Made by a program: the position numbers and the translations under genes. Positions 33,737 through 44,708 of a stretch of 64,000 nt of DNA are shown here, piece after piece. The stretch comes from Dactylorhiza incarnata. Lineage: Eukaryota; Streptophyta; Magnoliopsida; Asparagales; Orchidaceae. The notes beneath the pieces are model-generated. The model saw nothing but the letters and a program-made list of their open reading frames with translations. It had not been told where the DNA came from and did no database searches. Location: the NCBI GenBank assembly GCA_033032865.1, contig JAWHQI010000009.1:15035001-15099000 (forward strand). The letters run 5' to 3'. The first letter of the stretch is position 1; every line of letters starts with the position of its first letter.

Positions 33737-36700
33737 TCAAGTTGGGCGTGTAATGTCAGCCATGCCCAACTTGTCGATAAGATTATTGAACATATTGAAG
33801 CTCAAACCCTTCGTGAGAACATCAGCCAACTGTTGCTCAGATGGTACGAATGGGGTAACCACTGTCCCCCTGTCAATATTCTCCTTAATGAAATGCCTGT
33901 CGATCTCGATGTGCTTCGTGCGATCATGCTGCACTGGATTGTGTGCTATGGAAATCGCCGCTTTATTATCGCAATACAACCTGAACGGCTCATCCCTCTT
34001 CAAACCCAGCTCCCCCAGGATAGTAGAGATCCATAGTCCCTCACAAATGCCATGGGCCATCGCCCTAAACTCGGCCTCAGCACTCGATCTAGCAACAACA
34101 TGTTGCTTCTTGCTCCTCCAGCTAACCAGATTTCCGCCGACCATAGCACAATATCCCGAGGTGGAACGTCTGTCAGATGGCGATCCAGCCCAGTCTGCAT
34201 CAGTATAGATTTCAATAGTCAATTTTCCATTTTTGGAAAATAGGATGCCCTTCCCTGGTGAGGACTTGAGGTATCTGAGGACACGATGCGCAGCGTCAAC
34301 ATGTCGAGTCTTGGGAGTGTGCATGAACTGACTGAGAACTCCCACTGCATAAGAAATGTCAGGTCGAGTGTGCGATAAGTAGATTAATTTCCCAACCAGC
34401 CTCTGGAAACCAGGGATATCTTCAATCACATCACCATCATCCCTACCTAGCTTGTGGTTGGTCTCGATTGGGGTATCGGCAGGTCTACAACCACTCATCC
34501 CGGTAGCATCAAGAAGATGGAGCGTATATTTTCTTTGAGATAAGAAAATACCGTGCTTGGACCTCGCGACCTCAATGCCTAAGAAGTACTTGAGGTCCCC
34601 CAAGTCTTTCACATCGAATTCCTTAGCCAATTTTCCTTTAAGGGCCTGAATCTCCATGTCGTCATCCCCGGTTATTATAATATCGTCCACATAAACTATT
34701 AGGACAGCCAATTTTCCTTTGCTGATTCTTATAAACATAGTATGGTCTGCATTGCTCTGGCTGTATCCGAAACTATGCATGGCTCTGTGGAACCTTCCAA
34801 ACCAAGCTCTGGCTGATTGTTTTAGGCCGTATAGCGGCCTCTTTAACTTGCACACTTTCCCTGAGGATCCCTGTGGAGTGAGCCCCGGAGGAAGAGCCAT
34901 GTACACCTCTTCTTCGAGATCGCCATGAAGGTAGGCGTTCTTCACATCTAACTGGCAAAGTTTCCACCCCTTGCAAGCAGCGCAAGAAATGAGGATCCTG
35001 ATTGAGTTCATCTTTGCAACAGGAGCAAACGTCTCCTGGTAATCAATACCCTCCGTCTGAGAGTAGCCTCTCGCCACCAGCCTTGCCTTGTATCGTTCCA
35101 CAACTCCCGAGGGATTCTGTTTGACAGCGAACACCCATTTGCATCCCACCACTTTCTTTCCTGGAGGTAATTTGACCAACTCCCATGTGTTGTTCTTCTC
35201 CAGGGCATTCATTTCTTCAAACATGGCTAACTTCCATCTGTCATCGGAAATGGCATCCTGCCACGAAGTTGGGACAGAAACAGAAGACAAAGAGGAAACA
35301 AACACTCTATGGGAGGTTGTTAGAGAAGTGTAAGACACGAATTGAGATATGGGGTGCCGAGTAGAAGTACCTTCCGACGGGTCAGGTGGGGAATCTGATA
35401 TCCAGATGTTGGGCTGCGTGTTTGAAACCTTTTGTCGACGAGAGTAAACCTGTAGGGGTTTATGGACCTGGGCCTCTACAGGTGGTGCATATGTACTAGC
35501 GGGAGTAGGTAGAGTTGGATGATATGCGGGAGGAATAGGTAAAGGGATGATCTCCAGGGAAAAGGGGGAACTCACTTCCGACGTAGGAGAGGACCCCCCC
35601 TGAAGTGAGGACCCGTAATAACTCTCGGATTCACGGAACGTGACATCCATAGTGACGAAAACCTTCTTGCTGATAGGGTTATAACATTTATATCCTTTCT
35701 GAGTAGGGGAATAGCCTATGAACACACACTTGTGCGCACGGGCATCAAGTTTCGAGCGGTGGTAGATGTGGACAAAGCAAACACATCCAAATACACGAGG
35801 TTGTAAAGTGGTAGGTGGCACGCCAAGCATGGTAAGGGGAGTTTTGAAACCGAGGACACGTGAAGGCATACGGTTGATAAGATACGCCGCGGTGAGAACA
35901 GCATCGCCCCAGTAGTACTTTGGAAGATGCATGTGAAGGAGAAGACATCGAGCAACTTCCAGGAGGTGGCGATTTTTTCGTTCTGCCACTCCGTTTTGAG
36001 CAGGAGAGTGGACACATGATGTCTGATGAATGATGCCGTGATTGGACAAGTATTGCTCGAAAGCCGAATCCATGAATTCCCGACCATTATCAGTGCGGAG
36101 AATTTTTATGGGGGTCGCAAACTGGGTGGAGACCATTGTATGAAAACGTCGAAACAAGGAGAACACTTCACTTTTAGCCTTAATCAAGTAAACCCACGTA
36201 GTGCGCGAAAAACAATCGATGAACGTCACAAACCAACAACAACCAGAAATAGACGCAACCGGGCAAGGGCCCCACACATCACTATGTATCAAATGGAAAG
36301 GAGCAGTACTGCGAGAAGAAACATGCTGAAAAGAAGTACGATGATGTTTACTAAGGTCACAAGCATCACAATGAAAATTATGAAGTACATCAGATGACAA
36401 AACAGGAAATAAATGTTTCATAGAAACGATAGATGGATGTCCCAGCCGACAGTGCCAGGACTCTAAGGTGGCAGCCTGATCCGCATGTAGGGCCTGGGGA
36501 GAGGAAAGCGGGGCAGAGGAATCAAACACGTAGAGCCCATTCACCAGTTTACCAGTTCCAATCACCGTTCCCGTCTTCAGGTCCTGAAAAATGCAAGAGA
36601 AAGGAAAAAAGGTTACGGAACAGTTCAACGAATTAGTTAAATGGCTAATGGAAAGAAGGTTCCGAGTGAAGTTTGGGACGTGAAGAACAGAGGGAAGGGT

Positions 36701-38011
36701 GAAGGAGGAGCACTGGATGGAACCCTCTCCGGCAATCGGGGAAAGGGACCCATCAGCGATGCTCACCTTGTCCCGACCAGACAATGGAGAGTAGGACACA
36801 AAACCTGAGGAGGAGCCGGTCATATGGTTTGTCGCTCCTGAGTCAATGATCCAGTGAGTAGAGGGGCGAGTGGAAGCAGTATGAGCACCTGGTGGCCCCT
36901 GATGGGCATATGAAGACGATGGGGCAGGGGACTCCGATGACTGTCCCTGCATCAAGCGACGGAAGGCAAGCACCTCATCGGAAGAGAGAGTCAATGTTGG
37001 AGCAGGCAAGACAGGAGGAGGCTGCGGCTCTTCCAGACTTTCGGACAGATGCGCGGAGCGGGACTGAGGAGAACGACCGGAGGTACGGCCGAAACCACGA
37101 CCTCCACGAGAGGGAGGTCCACCACGGGGTGCAGGAAACCCATGAAGACGAAAGCAAGTCTCACGTGTATGGCGGGCCTTCCCGCAATAGTCACAGAGCA
37201 GGTGATCCTTGTCACTGGGCTTTGATCTCGAATCACGAGGTCCCCGAGGCCCAGTTTGGGCCGCCAAAGCAAAACCATCTGGAGGAGGATCTGGAGTCCA
37301 AGTTTGTCGCCTATCAAATTCCTGCTGAACCAGGCTGAATACCTCAGGAAGAGATGGCAAAGGGGAGCGGCCAAGGATCTGCACGCTGATGTGGTCGAAA
37401 TCCCGATGCAACCCGTGAAGGAACTCAAACACTCTATTCCGATCTTCTCGCGCGCGAACAAGAACTTCATCCTCAGGCGACACAAGAGTAAGTGAGTCGA
37501 AATGATCATATTCCTGATATAACTGGGTGAACTCAAGATAGTAGGCCGCCGGAGGACGATCGCCTTGACGTAAGAGGAAAATTTTTCTGCGCAACTGAAA
37601 TATCTGGGCAGCATTGCCCCGGCCTGAATAAGTAGTCTCGGCTCTTCGCCAAATATCGGCAGCAGTATCAAGAAACAGGTAGTTGCGGGCAATGGAATCA
37701 ATCATGGAGTTCGTCAACCAAGACATGACGAGAGAATTCTCCGATTCCCATTGCGCCCAATCCGGTGAATCTGAGGTAGGGGTAGGTGTAGTACCCATGA
37801 CATACCCAAACAGTCTCCTGCTCTTCAAAGCGAGGGTAACAGCCCGAGACCACGGGAGGTAATTTGTACCATCCAGGCGAATCGTCGTGATCTGAGGAGT
37901 ATTGTGGTCATGTCCAGGACGGGAGAAAACACCGGGAGTAGCAGGGGCCGCGGGAGCACTGGTGGTAGAAGACACAGTGGGAGATCCATTAGTTCCGGCC
38001 ATAGTAACCAA
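33737..38011 (-). CDS. Complete copia gag-pol polyprotein of element F
   Basis: This is a single 1424-codon frame starting ATG at 38009-38011 (minus). In order it holds: gag (ITTIRLDGTNYLPWSRAVT, about residue 42); CCHC knuckle CDYCGKARHTRETC (about 277); aspartic protease IIDSGATNHMTG (about 390); pre-integrase zinc motif WHCRLGHPSI and CDACDLSKH (about 515-565); integrase D,D,35E (IHSDVWGPC, RTDNGREFMD, AQNGVAERKNRHLLE); RT with LDVKNAYLHGDL and catalytic YVDDIIITGDD (about 1120); RNase H with DADWAGS, AEAEFRAMA, DNKAAIS and DVLTKG. Length and order are those of a full copia polyprotein. The protein would form cytoplasmic particles, copy the RNA and integrate it. Lineage (Ale-like) is a guess. 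Confidence 0.95.
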   Translation of the reverse strand: MVTMAGTNGSPTVSSTTSAPAAPATPGVFSRPGHDHNTPQITTIRLDGTNYLPWSRAVTLALKSRRLFGYVMGTTPTPTSDSPDWAQWESENSLVMSWLTNSMIDSIARNYLFLDTAADIWRRAETTYSGRGNAAQIFQLRRKIFLLRQGDRPPAAYYLEFTQLYQEYDHFDSLTLVSPEDEVLVRAREDRNRVFEFLHGLHRDFDHISVQILGRSPLPSLPEVFSLVQQEFDRRQTWTPDPPPDGFALAAQTGPRGPRDSRSKPSDKDHLLCDYCGKARHTRETCFRLHGFPAPRGGPPSRGGRGFGRTSGRSPQSRSAHLSESLEEPQPPPVLPAPTLTLSSDEVLAFRRLMQGQSSESPAPSSSYAHQGPPGAHTASTRPSTHWIIDSGATNHMTGSSSGFVSYSPLSGRDKVSIADGSLSPIAGEGSIQCSSFTLPSVLHVPNFTRNLLSISHLTNSLNCSVTFFPFSCIFQDLKTGTVIGTGKLVNGLYVFDSSAPLSSPQALHADQAATLESWHCRLGHPSIVSMKHLFPVLSSDVLHNFHCDACDLSKHHRTSFQHVSSRSTAPFHLIHSDVWGPCPVASISGCCWFVTFIDCFSRTTWVYLIKAKSEVFSLFRRFHTMVSTQFATPIKILRTDNGREFMDSAFEQYLSNHGIIHQTSCVHSPAQNGVAERKNRHLLEVARCLLLHMHLPKYYWGDAVLTAAYLINRMPSRVLGFKTPLTMLGVPPTTLQPRVFGCVCFVHIYHRSKLDARAHKCVFIGYSPTQKGYKCYNPISKKVFVTMDVTFRESESYYGSSLQGGSSPTSEVSSPFSLEIIPLPIPPAYHPTLPTPASTYAPPVEAQVHKPLQVYSRRQKVSNTQPNIWISDSPPDPSEGTSTRHPISQFVSYTSLTTSHRVFVSSLSSVSVPTSWQDAISDDRWKLAMFEEMNALEKNNTWELVKLPPGKKVVGCKWVFAVKQNPSGVVERYKARLVARGYSQTEGIDYQETFAPVAKMNSIRILISCAACKGWKLCQLDVKNAYLHGDLEEEVYMALPPGLTPQGSSGKVCKLKRPLYGLKQSARAWFGRFHRAMHSFGYSQSNADHTMFIRISKGKLAVLIVYVDDIIITGDDDMEIQALKGKLAKEFDVKDLGDLKYFLGIEVARSKHGIFLSQRKYTLHLLDATGMSGCRPADTPIETNHKLGRDDGDVIEDIPGFQRLVGKLIYLSHTRPDISYAVGVLSQFMHTPKTRHVDAAHRVLRYLKSSPGKGILFSKNGKLTIEIYTDADWAGSPSDRRSTSGYCAMVGGNLVSWRSKKQHVVARSSAEAEFRAMAHGICEGLWISTILGELGLKRDEPFRLYCDNKAAISIAHNPVQHDRTKHIEIDRHFIKENIDRGTVVTPFVPSEQQLADVLTKGLSFNMFNNLIDKLGMADITRPT

Positions 38012-38494
38012 GAATACAAATCGAGGTGACCGGTAGAACCAGGGAAAAAACGCCTAGATAGAAACTAGGGCTGCCTCATATAAAGAGGGAGGAGAGAAAA
38101 AAAAGGTAGACACCGGAAATGGCATCAAACGGACGATTGCATCTCCGGTGTCCAAAGAAACGGAGCAAATCGAGGTGGAGACGGGCTGACTCCTAGGCGG
38201 AGGAGAGAAAAAAACGGGAAGAAGAAAAGAACGGGAAGAAGAAAAGAACGGGAAGAAGAAAAACGCCGGACGCGCTGGACGCGGGACGCGGGAGGAAACG
38301 CCGACGCGCTAGGCGGAGGAGAAGAGGGAACGCCGGACGACGCTGGGCTCCAAGGCAGAGGAGAAGACGCGGGCTTGCGCGGCGAGCGAGACGCGCCGAT
38401 TCGGCGGCGGATCGAGCGAGGCGAGGCGGGACTAGCGGCGCAGGTGCAGAAGCGGGGAGATCGGTATCGGGGAAGCCCTAAGGCTCTGATACCA
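38012..38494 (-). promoter_or_regulatory. Leader and primer site of element F
   Basis: The 483-bp leader lies between the 5' LTR and the gag start. The primer-site complement GCTCTGATACCA is at 38483-38494. The leader is purine-rich on the plus strand and includes three copies of a 17-bp unit GAACGGGAAGAAGAAAA (about 38213-38265). Confidence 0.85.
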
Positions 38495-38617
38495 TGATGA
38501 AATGTTAGGATAATGAGAGAACATCTATTCCAATACAATATTCGGGTTTATATAGATAACCCGTACAACCATAATAATAATACGCAAACATAAAATAATG
38601 ATAACGCAAACTCAACA
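38495..38617 (-). repeat. 5' LTR of element F
   Basis: 123 bp, the same sequence as the 3' LTR at 33607-33729, followed by the TACAC duplication. Confidence 0.93.
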
Positions 38618-38622
38618 TACAC

Positions 38623-40106
38623 CTATGCTTAGTGATCATTAAGGTGTTATTAGGCATTATGACTTTCAATTCTTCCGTTGAATAGTAGGGTTTCAGGCGT
38701 AATTGTTTGACAATCTTTTTAGCATTAAAGGAATGGCTAGCCCCAGTGTTTAATAAAACTTTAAGGAGATAATGATAGACATATACCATACATGTTACTA
38801 CAGTATCATCGCCTTTAGCTTCTTAGCTTAAATTGAATACCATGTGCTGCATCTGCCTTTGTTATGGTGCATTAGGAACCGATCCAGATGCAACTGATTT
38901 AGTACCTTGTTTGTATCATGTTGGCCTGAGAGCCAATATGATATAACTTTTGTGTTGGCGACGGAGCACTTATTGTATTCTTCTCTGTCACTTGTTTCCA
39001 GTGCAAAGAATTATTCTTATGGTGTTCAGGGCGATGACATTTATAACATATATTTGAGCCGGCCAAGCATTCTCCACTTTGAGCCTTTCCACATTTCCAC
39101 AATTATTCTGCTATATTGGTTAACTGATACTTTGACATACGATGAGGCTTTTGAACCTTTCTTCTTCCAATCTGAGCTTCCTCCTCTATTAGAAGACTCT
39201 TTCCTCTGTCTTTCAGCGGTCCTCTTCCTTTGAAATTCCTTGCGCGTCTGCGACTTCTCATTATCTATCTCGATGAGTCGAGGTTTCCACAAGATCATTA
39301 TAGTTCTTTATTCTCCATGATATCGGGTACGTTTGTGTGTTATCTCTTAACCCTTGCTGGAATTGGAAGCACCGTTCTTCTTCATTGGCAATAAGGGCTC
39401 CCACATAGTATGTTAAATGGGAAAAATCCGTCTCGTATTGTACCACTGTACGATTTGCTTGAATTAATCACATGAATTTCTCCTATAGTAATCTTTTCTC
39501 GGATAGGGGTACAAACCAGCTCGTAAATTCTTTAAGAAATTCTATCCAAGTAAATTTTGTCATTTCTCTTACAGCGTAAGTGCATAACGTCATGCCAACA
39601 AACTATCCCACCATCTCCTCGTCTCACCTTCTACAATGAATGTCGCTAAATCCACCTTCCTTTCATTCGAGCACTTCATAGCTTGAAATATCATCTCTAT
39701 CATGTTTATCCAATCCTCTGTTTTCATAGGCATCACTCCTCCTTGGAATGAGGGTGGCTTCAACTCCAAGAAATGTTGCAAGTATAGATTAATCTGCATT
39801 TGCGACTGACCACCCAAGCAGTAGCCGCGAGAGAACTATCTTTAAGCATCTTGATACCTTATGGTAGTGCCCAAGCTAAATTCGATACATGCACATTGAG
39901 TTCTCCTGCACTCTGACTTTCATCAGACGTCTGTCTCTGGTTCCTCACGCTTCTACTTGTATACACCCTACGAGGTTCTTGTTTCAATATGTCTATAGTC
40001 AGTAACGATATAGGAAAAACCTAGGCAAGATCATTAGAATGCACTACATATCCCTTCGGTACACATGTCGTCCAAGGTTTGAAACCTCGCTCTGATACCA
40101 CTTAAT
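38623..40106 (-). pseudogene. Gypsy element G: gag and protease
   Basis: Minus-strand order from the right: primer-site complement GCTCTGATACCA (40089-40100); gag 39817-39590 with FLELKPPSFQGGVMPMKTEDWINMIEMIFQAM and ETRRWWDSL; then YETDFSHLTYYV and FQQGL (39446-39330). A zinc knuckle follows (CYKCHRPEHHKNN, last Cys lost, about 39030), then protease LLNTGASHSF (about 38755). Several stops and frame changes separate these. It is typical of Ty3/gypsy gag of chromovirus or Tat type, not resolved further. Confidence 0.8.
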
Positions 40107-41458
40107 TGTAACGGCCCACCAGACCGCCACATTTTAATACATCCATACATCAGAGGCGGAGCTTCTTCTTTTTTACCGTGCATCGGAAACATTTCATTAA
40201 GTATTAGGCATAAGCACCGAAGATCCTGTGAATATGTAGAACATACCTGCATCTAGACTACAAGTCTACAACATATCCAATATATAACGTCATCCACATT
40301 CGTCTACATCTGTGACCCATATACAAAGATGATGGTACAAGGACAAAATACTCCACAATAACTACTGATTTACCCTAGACACAAAAAAGTCACTAGACAT
40401 CATCTATCCATCTATCACTACCTGATCCTCCTCCCTACCATCTAGAGTACAACATCACACGACTAACAAATGAACAACTTTATATCATTATGCTGGCAAT
40501 TTGGATCCTTGCACGTCTCTCGACGTGTCTTATAACCTCTGACATTGCAGTGGTAATCCTAACCCACAGTCTATATATTTTCTCCTTCAGAATTCCCTTT
40601 CCCTCCATAGACAATTTACTAATGACCTCGTCTTCCTTGATCTAAAATAGTGAGGAATTAAATCCGCCAGTCACAATTGACCCAATGAATTCTCATTTCC
40701 TTAACTGCTTACATGCAATTTATGGATTACTACCAATATGCATAAATAAATTGAAGAAAAACAGGAAAACCTGCATAGCATATTAAAACAGTCAATAGTG
40801 TATAAGAAACTAAAACATTTGATAATGACATATACTGTAAGAAAAGACATAGGGTACAAGTGTGCTATATAAACATCCGTAATTAATTTTAGTGTTTTAT
40901 TATTCTTCGTATCTTATGATAATCTACAGAATTTTCTATTTTCTTCATTTTCTTTTCTTTCTCTTGTCGATGAAAAAGTTAAGGATAAATTATTTTTCTT
41001 TCTTTTCTAATGGTGCCGACATATGCGAAAGTGCTTGGCTACTAGTTGTTTGCGAACCTCCGGGTATCTATTGCATTACCGACTGTGTTGTGGTGCCCTG
41101 AAGGTCACCTACCTGTGGTAGGAATTTCACCCCTTCTCCTGGGTTAACCCTTCATCATTTGCTTGCTTGCGACGGCTTAAACATTGTTATCGTGTTACTT
41201 GTATTTTTGATTAGTTGTAATTTTTATTAGACTCCCTTTAGATTTAATTATTATCAGTACCGACAACAATTTAGCACTAAACTGGGCAATAAAAATAATT
41301 GGATTATATGTACTTTTCTTCCTATATGAAATTTAATTTTCTTACATCATAGAAAAACACGATTACATAAGTAAAATCTTTCGGGTAAAATGCGTAAATC
41401 TATTGAGCTAAAATCATCAAAATTCGTCGTACTAAAATTTGCATAAATATGAAGGACT
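40107..41458 (-). repeat. 5' LTR of gypsy G and adjoining AT-rich sequence
   Basis: The LTR edge TGTAACGGCCCACC starts six bases after the primer site, a common gypsy terminus. Its outer end is not identifiable because the other LTR was not found, and element J is inserted at 41459. No coding sequence is recognisable in this stretch. Confidence 0.5.
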
Positions 41459-41622
41459 TGTTGAGATTATTAGTTTAGATTATTATATTAAGCTATTTGT
41501 ATGTGTATGTGGGTTAGTCCTACATTGTGTGTGTGAGGTATGTGTGTCCCTTGTAATCCTATTTATAGCCCCCCTTTGTGGATGTATGAATCAACTTGTT
41601 ATTTCCCTTATTCATTTCTACT
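41459..41622 (+). repeat. 5' LTR of element J
   Basis: TGTTGAGATTATTAG to CATTTCTACT; contains CCTATTTATAGCC as a likely TATA region. It unusually ends CT, not CA, if the target duplication is read as GGACT. Confidence 0.85.
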
Positions 41623-41889
41623 TGGTATCAGAGCTTTACGATCTGAGAACCTAAAAAGTTTTTTTTTTTCCGGCTCATCCCGCGACCTAGCCCCCCGACC
41701 CATTCGTCTTCAGCTTCCGGCTCGGCTGCTAGGGCTTTAGCGACTCCCTCTCCCCCTCGCTCCCGTCGATGGGTTCATATCTTGATTCTAAAGACGGGAG
41801 CGGGGCCAATTCCTGTCGCTGCGTCTCCCGCTGCCGCTACTTCTCGATCGACATTCCCGTCGCTGGCTTCTCCCGTGCTTCCATCTCCA

Positions 41890-41945
41890 GTCGACGACGC
41901 TGCTTCCATCTCCAGTCGACGACGCTGCTTCCATCTTCATCGACC
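41890..41945 (+). repeat. Short tandem repeat in element J
   Basis: A unit of about 26 bp (GTCGACGACGCTGCTTCCAT plus CTCCA) is repeated about twice in the serine/proline-rich-looking leader. Confidence 0.6.
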
Positions 41946-42434
41946 GTTGCTGTCCTCTTCCATCGACGACACGATCCCGTCGTTCTCCTCCGCCGATCGA
42001 CGACGACTGCTTCTTCCGTCGAAGTCCTGCTCCAGATCGACGATCCCGCCGCTGTCTGCCGTCGATGTTGTTGCTGCTTCGCCTCTTCCAGATCTGCCGC
42101 TGGAGCTTCTCCTCCCTGCTGTCATGCTGATGCTCTACTTCTCCGGGCTACTGCCTCCCTGTGCCACTGCTGTCTTGCCGCTGCTGTGTTTAAGTTGTTG
42201 CTGTTTTTTTTTAGTTGCTGTTTTTTGCTTCCCATTGTTTGTATGCCTATATGCACGTGGTTTCCACGTGAGGGGGAGTGTTGGGATGAATGCGACTCGG
42301 ATGATCGTTCCCGTTGTTCGCTTTAGTCCCACACGGCCTCTAGGCTTGTGTCGTGTGTTGTTTGTGTCTCCCCAAATTTTTCCTGGTGATTGGTAGGTGG
42401 TATGGTCTTTGGTGGTAGTTTTCCCCCTTTCTCT

Positions 42435-42590
42435 CTTATCCCCGCGGTCTCGTAGATCTGTGCGTGTGTGGTTTTATCCCCGCGGTGGTCTCGTAGATTC
42501 GTGTGTGTGGTGTTATCCCCGCGGTCCCGTAGATCCGTGCGTGTGTGGTGTTATCCCCGCAGTCTCGTGGTTTCGTGTGTGTGGTTTCTT
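42435..42590 (+). repeat. About four copies of a 40-bp repeat in element J
   Basis: Each copy reads roughly TTATCCCCGCGGTCTCGTAG followed by ATCCGTGCGTGTGTGGTG; copies differ by small substitutions and short insertions. Confidence 0.7.
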
Positions 42591-42715
42591 TCCTGTGGGT
42601 GTACCGTGTGTGGGAGGATCCCTGGTCACCCGTTTGTCCCACATTTGCCTACCACCTTTACCTTTTTCCATTGATGTTGCCAAGATGGAGGTTTCCCCTC
42701 CATCTTGAGGGGGAG

Positions 42716-42879
42716 TGTTGAGATTATTAGTTTAGATTATTATATTAAGCTATTTGTATGTGTATGTGGGTTAGTCCCACATTGTGTGTGTGAGGTATGT
42801 GTGTCCCTTGTAATCCTATTTATAGCCCCCCTTTGTGGATGTATGAATCAACTTGTTATTTCCCTTATTCATTTCTACT
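42716..42879 (+). repeat. 3' LTR of element J
   Basis: Same 164-bp sequence as the 5' LTR except GTCCCACATT for GTCCTACATT. Confidence 0.88.
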
Positions 42880-42884
42880 GGACT

Positions 42885-44708
42885 TGCATGCAATAAAATC
42901 TCTTTTGCCTATTTTAAAATATGGTGCATTTTAATTCAAAAAGCATGAAATACAACATAAATTAAAGAAACAAGAACTCACTTTCATATTTCCTTTCCTT
43001 TTATCCCTCTTAGGGTCAGTGTTTTACCCCTCCCGAGATGACATCTCAAGTGTAGTTGATCTTGGAAAAGCTTGGAATTTCAGACTCTGCAATTAATACA
43101 TTCATTTTCATTTTCTGAACATATTTCTGCATGAGTTGTATTAATCAGGAGAGGACGACAACACGACCCTAGGACCTAGGAAAAGCAGAAAATTTATCAT
43201 CCGTAAGATTGACTCAAAACAATCCATAAAAGACAATCCAAAACAATTATAATGGTCCGGAAAAAAACAAGCGCATGATCCCACAATTTAAGAGATAATG
43301 TCCCCAATTAATAGAAGACATCAACCCACTGAAATTCCTTTAAAATTCAAGACGCATCCCTCTAAATACTAGCATATAGCAGCCCACTAAAGCAACATAC
43401 AACATCCCACTAAAATTCCTTTAAAACTCAAGATGCATCACTCCAAATGCTAGCATATAACAGTCCACTAAAGCAACGTACAACAGCCTACTACAATTTA
43501 TTTAAAAATCAAGATGAATCCCTCTAAATACTAGAGGATAACAGCCCACTAAAGCAAAGTACAGCAGCCTACTAAAATTTATGTAAAATTCAAGATGAAT
43601 CCCTCTAAATACTAGAGGATAACAACCCACGAAAGCAAAAATACAACATCCTTCTTTTCTTATAAAACAAAACCATGAGACCCATGTAAAAGAGCTTAGA
43701 TTAGGAAATTTACCATCAAAATTAGCAAGACTCCAAGGGGTTTAAGCTATGAGTGTAGCACAAGTTGTTAACAACAATTCCAGCCACAAAATCCAACAAA
43801 TCAAATTTCCTAGCTCACCGCAGATCACAAAACTGCCCAGATGAGGACCCAAAAGCAGCAGCGAAAATTTCTAGATCTCAGAAGAAGTGGAATAGAGAGA
43901 GAGCGGCTTTTCCAAGTCCAGAAGAGAGAAAGCTCGAAAATAAAAACTGTTGAGAAGGGAGAAGAGCAGCAATGTCCATCTAAAGCATCAAAGTCCAACT
44001 AAATATCACTTAGAGCATCCATTTCCAGCCAATCCCCAAATCTCTTCCCTTGGATTTAATCCAAGGGTCCATCTTAAGCCAGCACAAATCCACCAAAGGG
44101 CCTACAAGTAGTCTGCCCCCTCCACTACACTACAAGTTCCAAGATAATTGAGGCTAATGGAATGCCATTATCCAATAAGTCAATAGAACCGTCCGCTTCA
44201 AAATGAATCAAAAATATGCAAACTTAACCAATATGAACTCCAAAATGAAAAGAGGTCAAAGCCCAATTCAAGCCCAAGCCAGCCACCTGTATATGAACCA
44301 GCCACCACCATCTTAACCCAAAAGCAGCCAACCCACTATGTTGAACTCCACTCATGAAGACAACCCAAAAAAATAAAAGCCACCATGATCAAACTCTCCA
44401 TGGCACTTCATAACAAGGAAAACATGACACAAAAATGAAAGAAATCGATCATACAAAAAATTCGGAAATGCTCAAACATAAAATTAAACAAATAAAGTTG
44501 GCACATCATTGATGCTTCACCTTTGAATTGCATTCATCATCAGGAACATTTTTATAGGTGTTTTTTTAAAGAAATATTTGAGGTTCCACACGAGCAATCA
44601 ACCATGGTGGTAGATCTAAGATATCTACGATGGTCGTCATCCCCACAAAATCATACTTACTCATAAAGGGTTGGAAGGGGAGTGTGGTGGAAAACATGGA
44701 TGTGCACT
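42885..44708. other. Gene-free AT-rich stretch with an 81-bp minisatellite
   Basis: No protein domain was recognised. It may be more of the gypsy G LTR. The only clear structure is the tandem array at 43325-43648. Confidence 0.5.
43325..43648. repeat. 81-bp tandem repeat, four copies
   Basis: Copies begin at about 43325, 43406, 43487 and 43568, each near CCTACTAAAATT and containing ATCCCTCTAAATACTAG and CCACTAAAGCAA. The period is exactly 81 bp; copies differ by several percent. Confidence 0.8.

Larger units (their letters stand above)
33607..38617 (-). mobile_element. Intact Ty1/copia element F (minus strand)
   Basis: This 5,011-bp element has two 123-bp LTRs that look identical base for base, an exact target duplication TACAC (33602-33606 and 38618-38622), a primer site next to the 5' LTR, a purine tract next to the 3' LTR, and one uninterrupted polyprotein frame. 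It sits inside gypsy G. All parts needed for autonomous transposition are visible, and identical LTRs imply very recent insertion. Confidence 0.95.
41459..42879 (+). mobile_element. Small non-autonomous LTR retrotransposon J (TRIM/LARD-like)
   Basis: The 1,421-bp element has two 164-bp LTRs (41459-41622 and 42716-42879) differing at one visible base, and an exact target duplication GGACT (41454-41458, 42880-42884). It has a perfect primer site TGGTATCAGAGC (41623-41634) and a purine tract CTTGAGGGGGAG before the 3' LTR. The 1.1-kb interior is GC-rich and repetitive and shows no gag or pol. It therefore must use proteins of another element. A second purine tract plus TGTTGGG lies inside at about 42271-42290. 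Confidence 0.88.

Noticed and set aside
41769..42396. Two long overlapping frames (about 185 and 204 codons) in element J
   Set aside because: They arise from GC-rich tandem repeats, overlap in different frames, show no domain, and sit inside a non-autonomous LTR element.
40107..43100. Defining the full LTR of gypsy G
   Set aside because: Only the inner edge is visible; without a second LTR the outer edge would be a guess.
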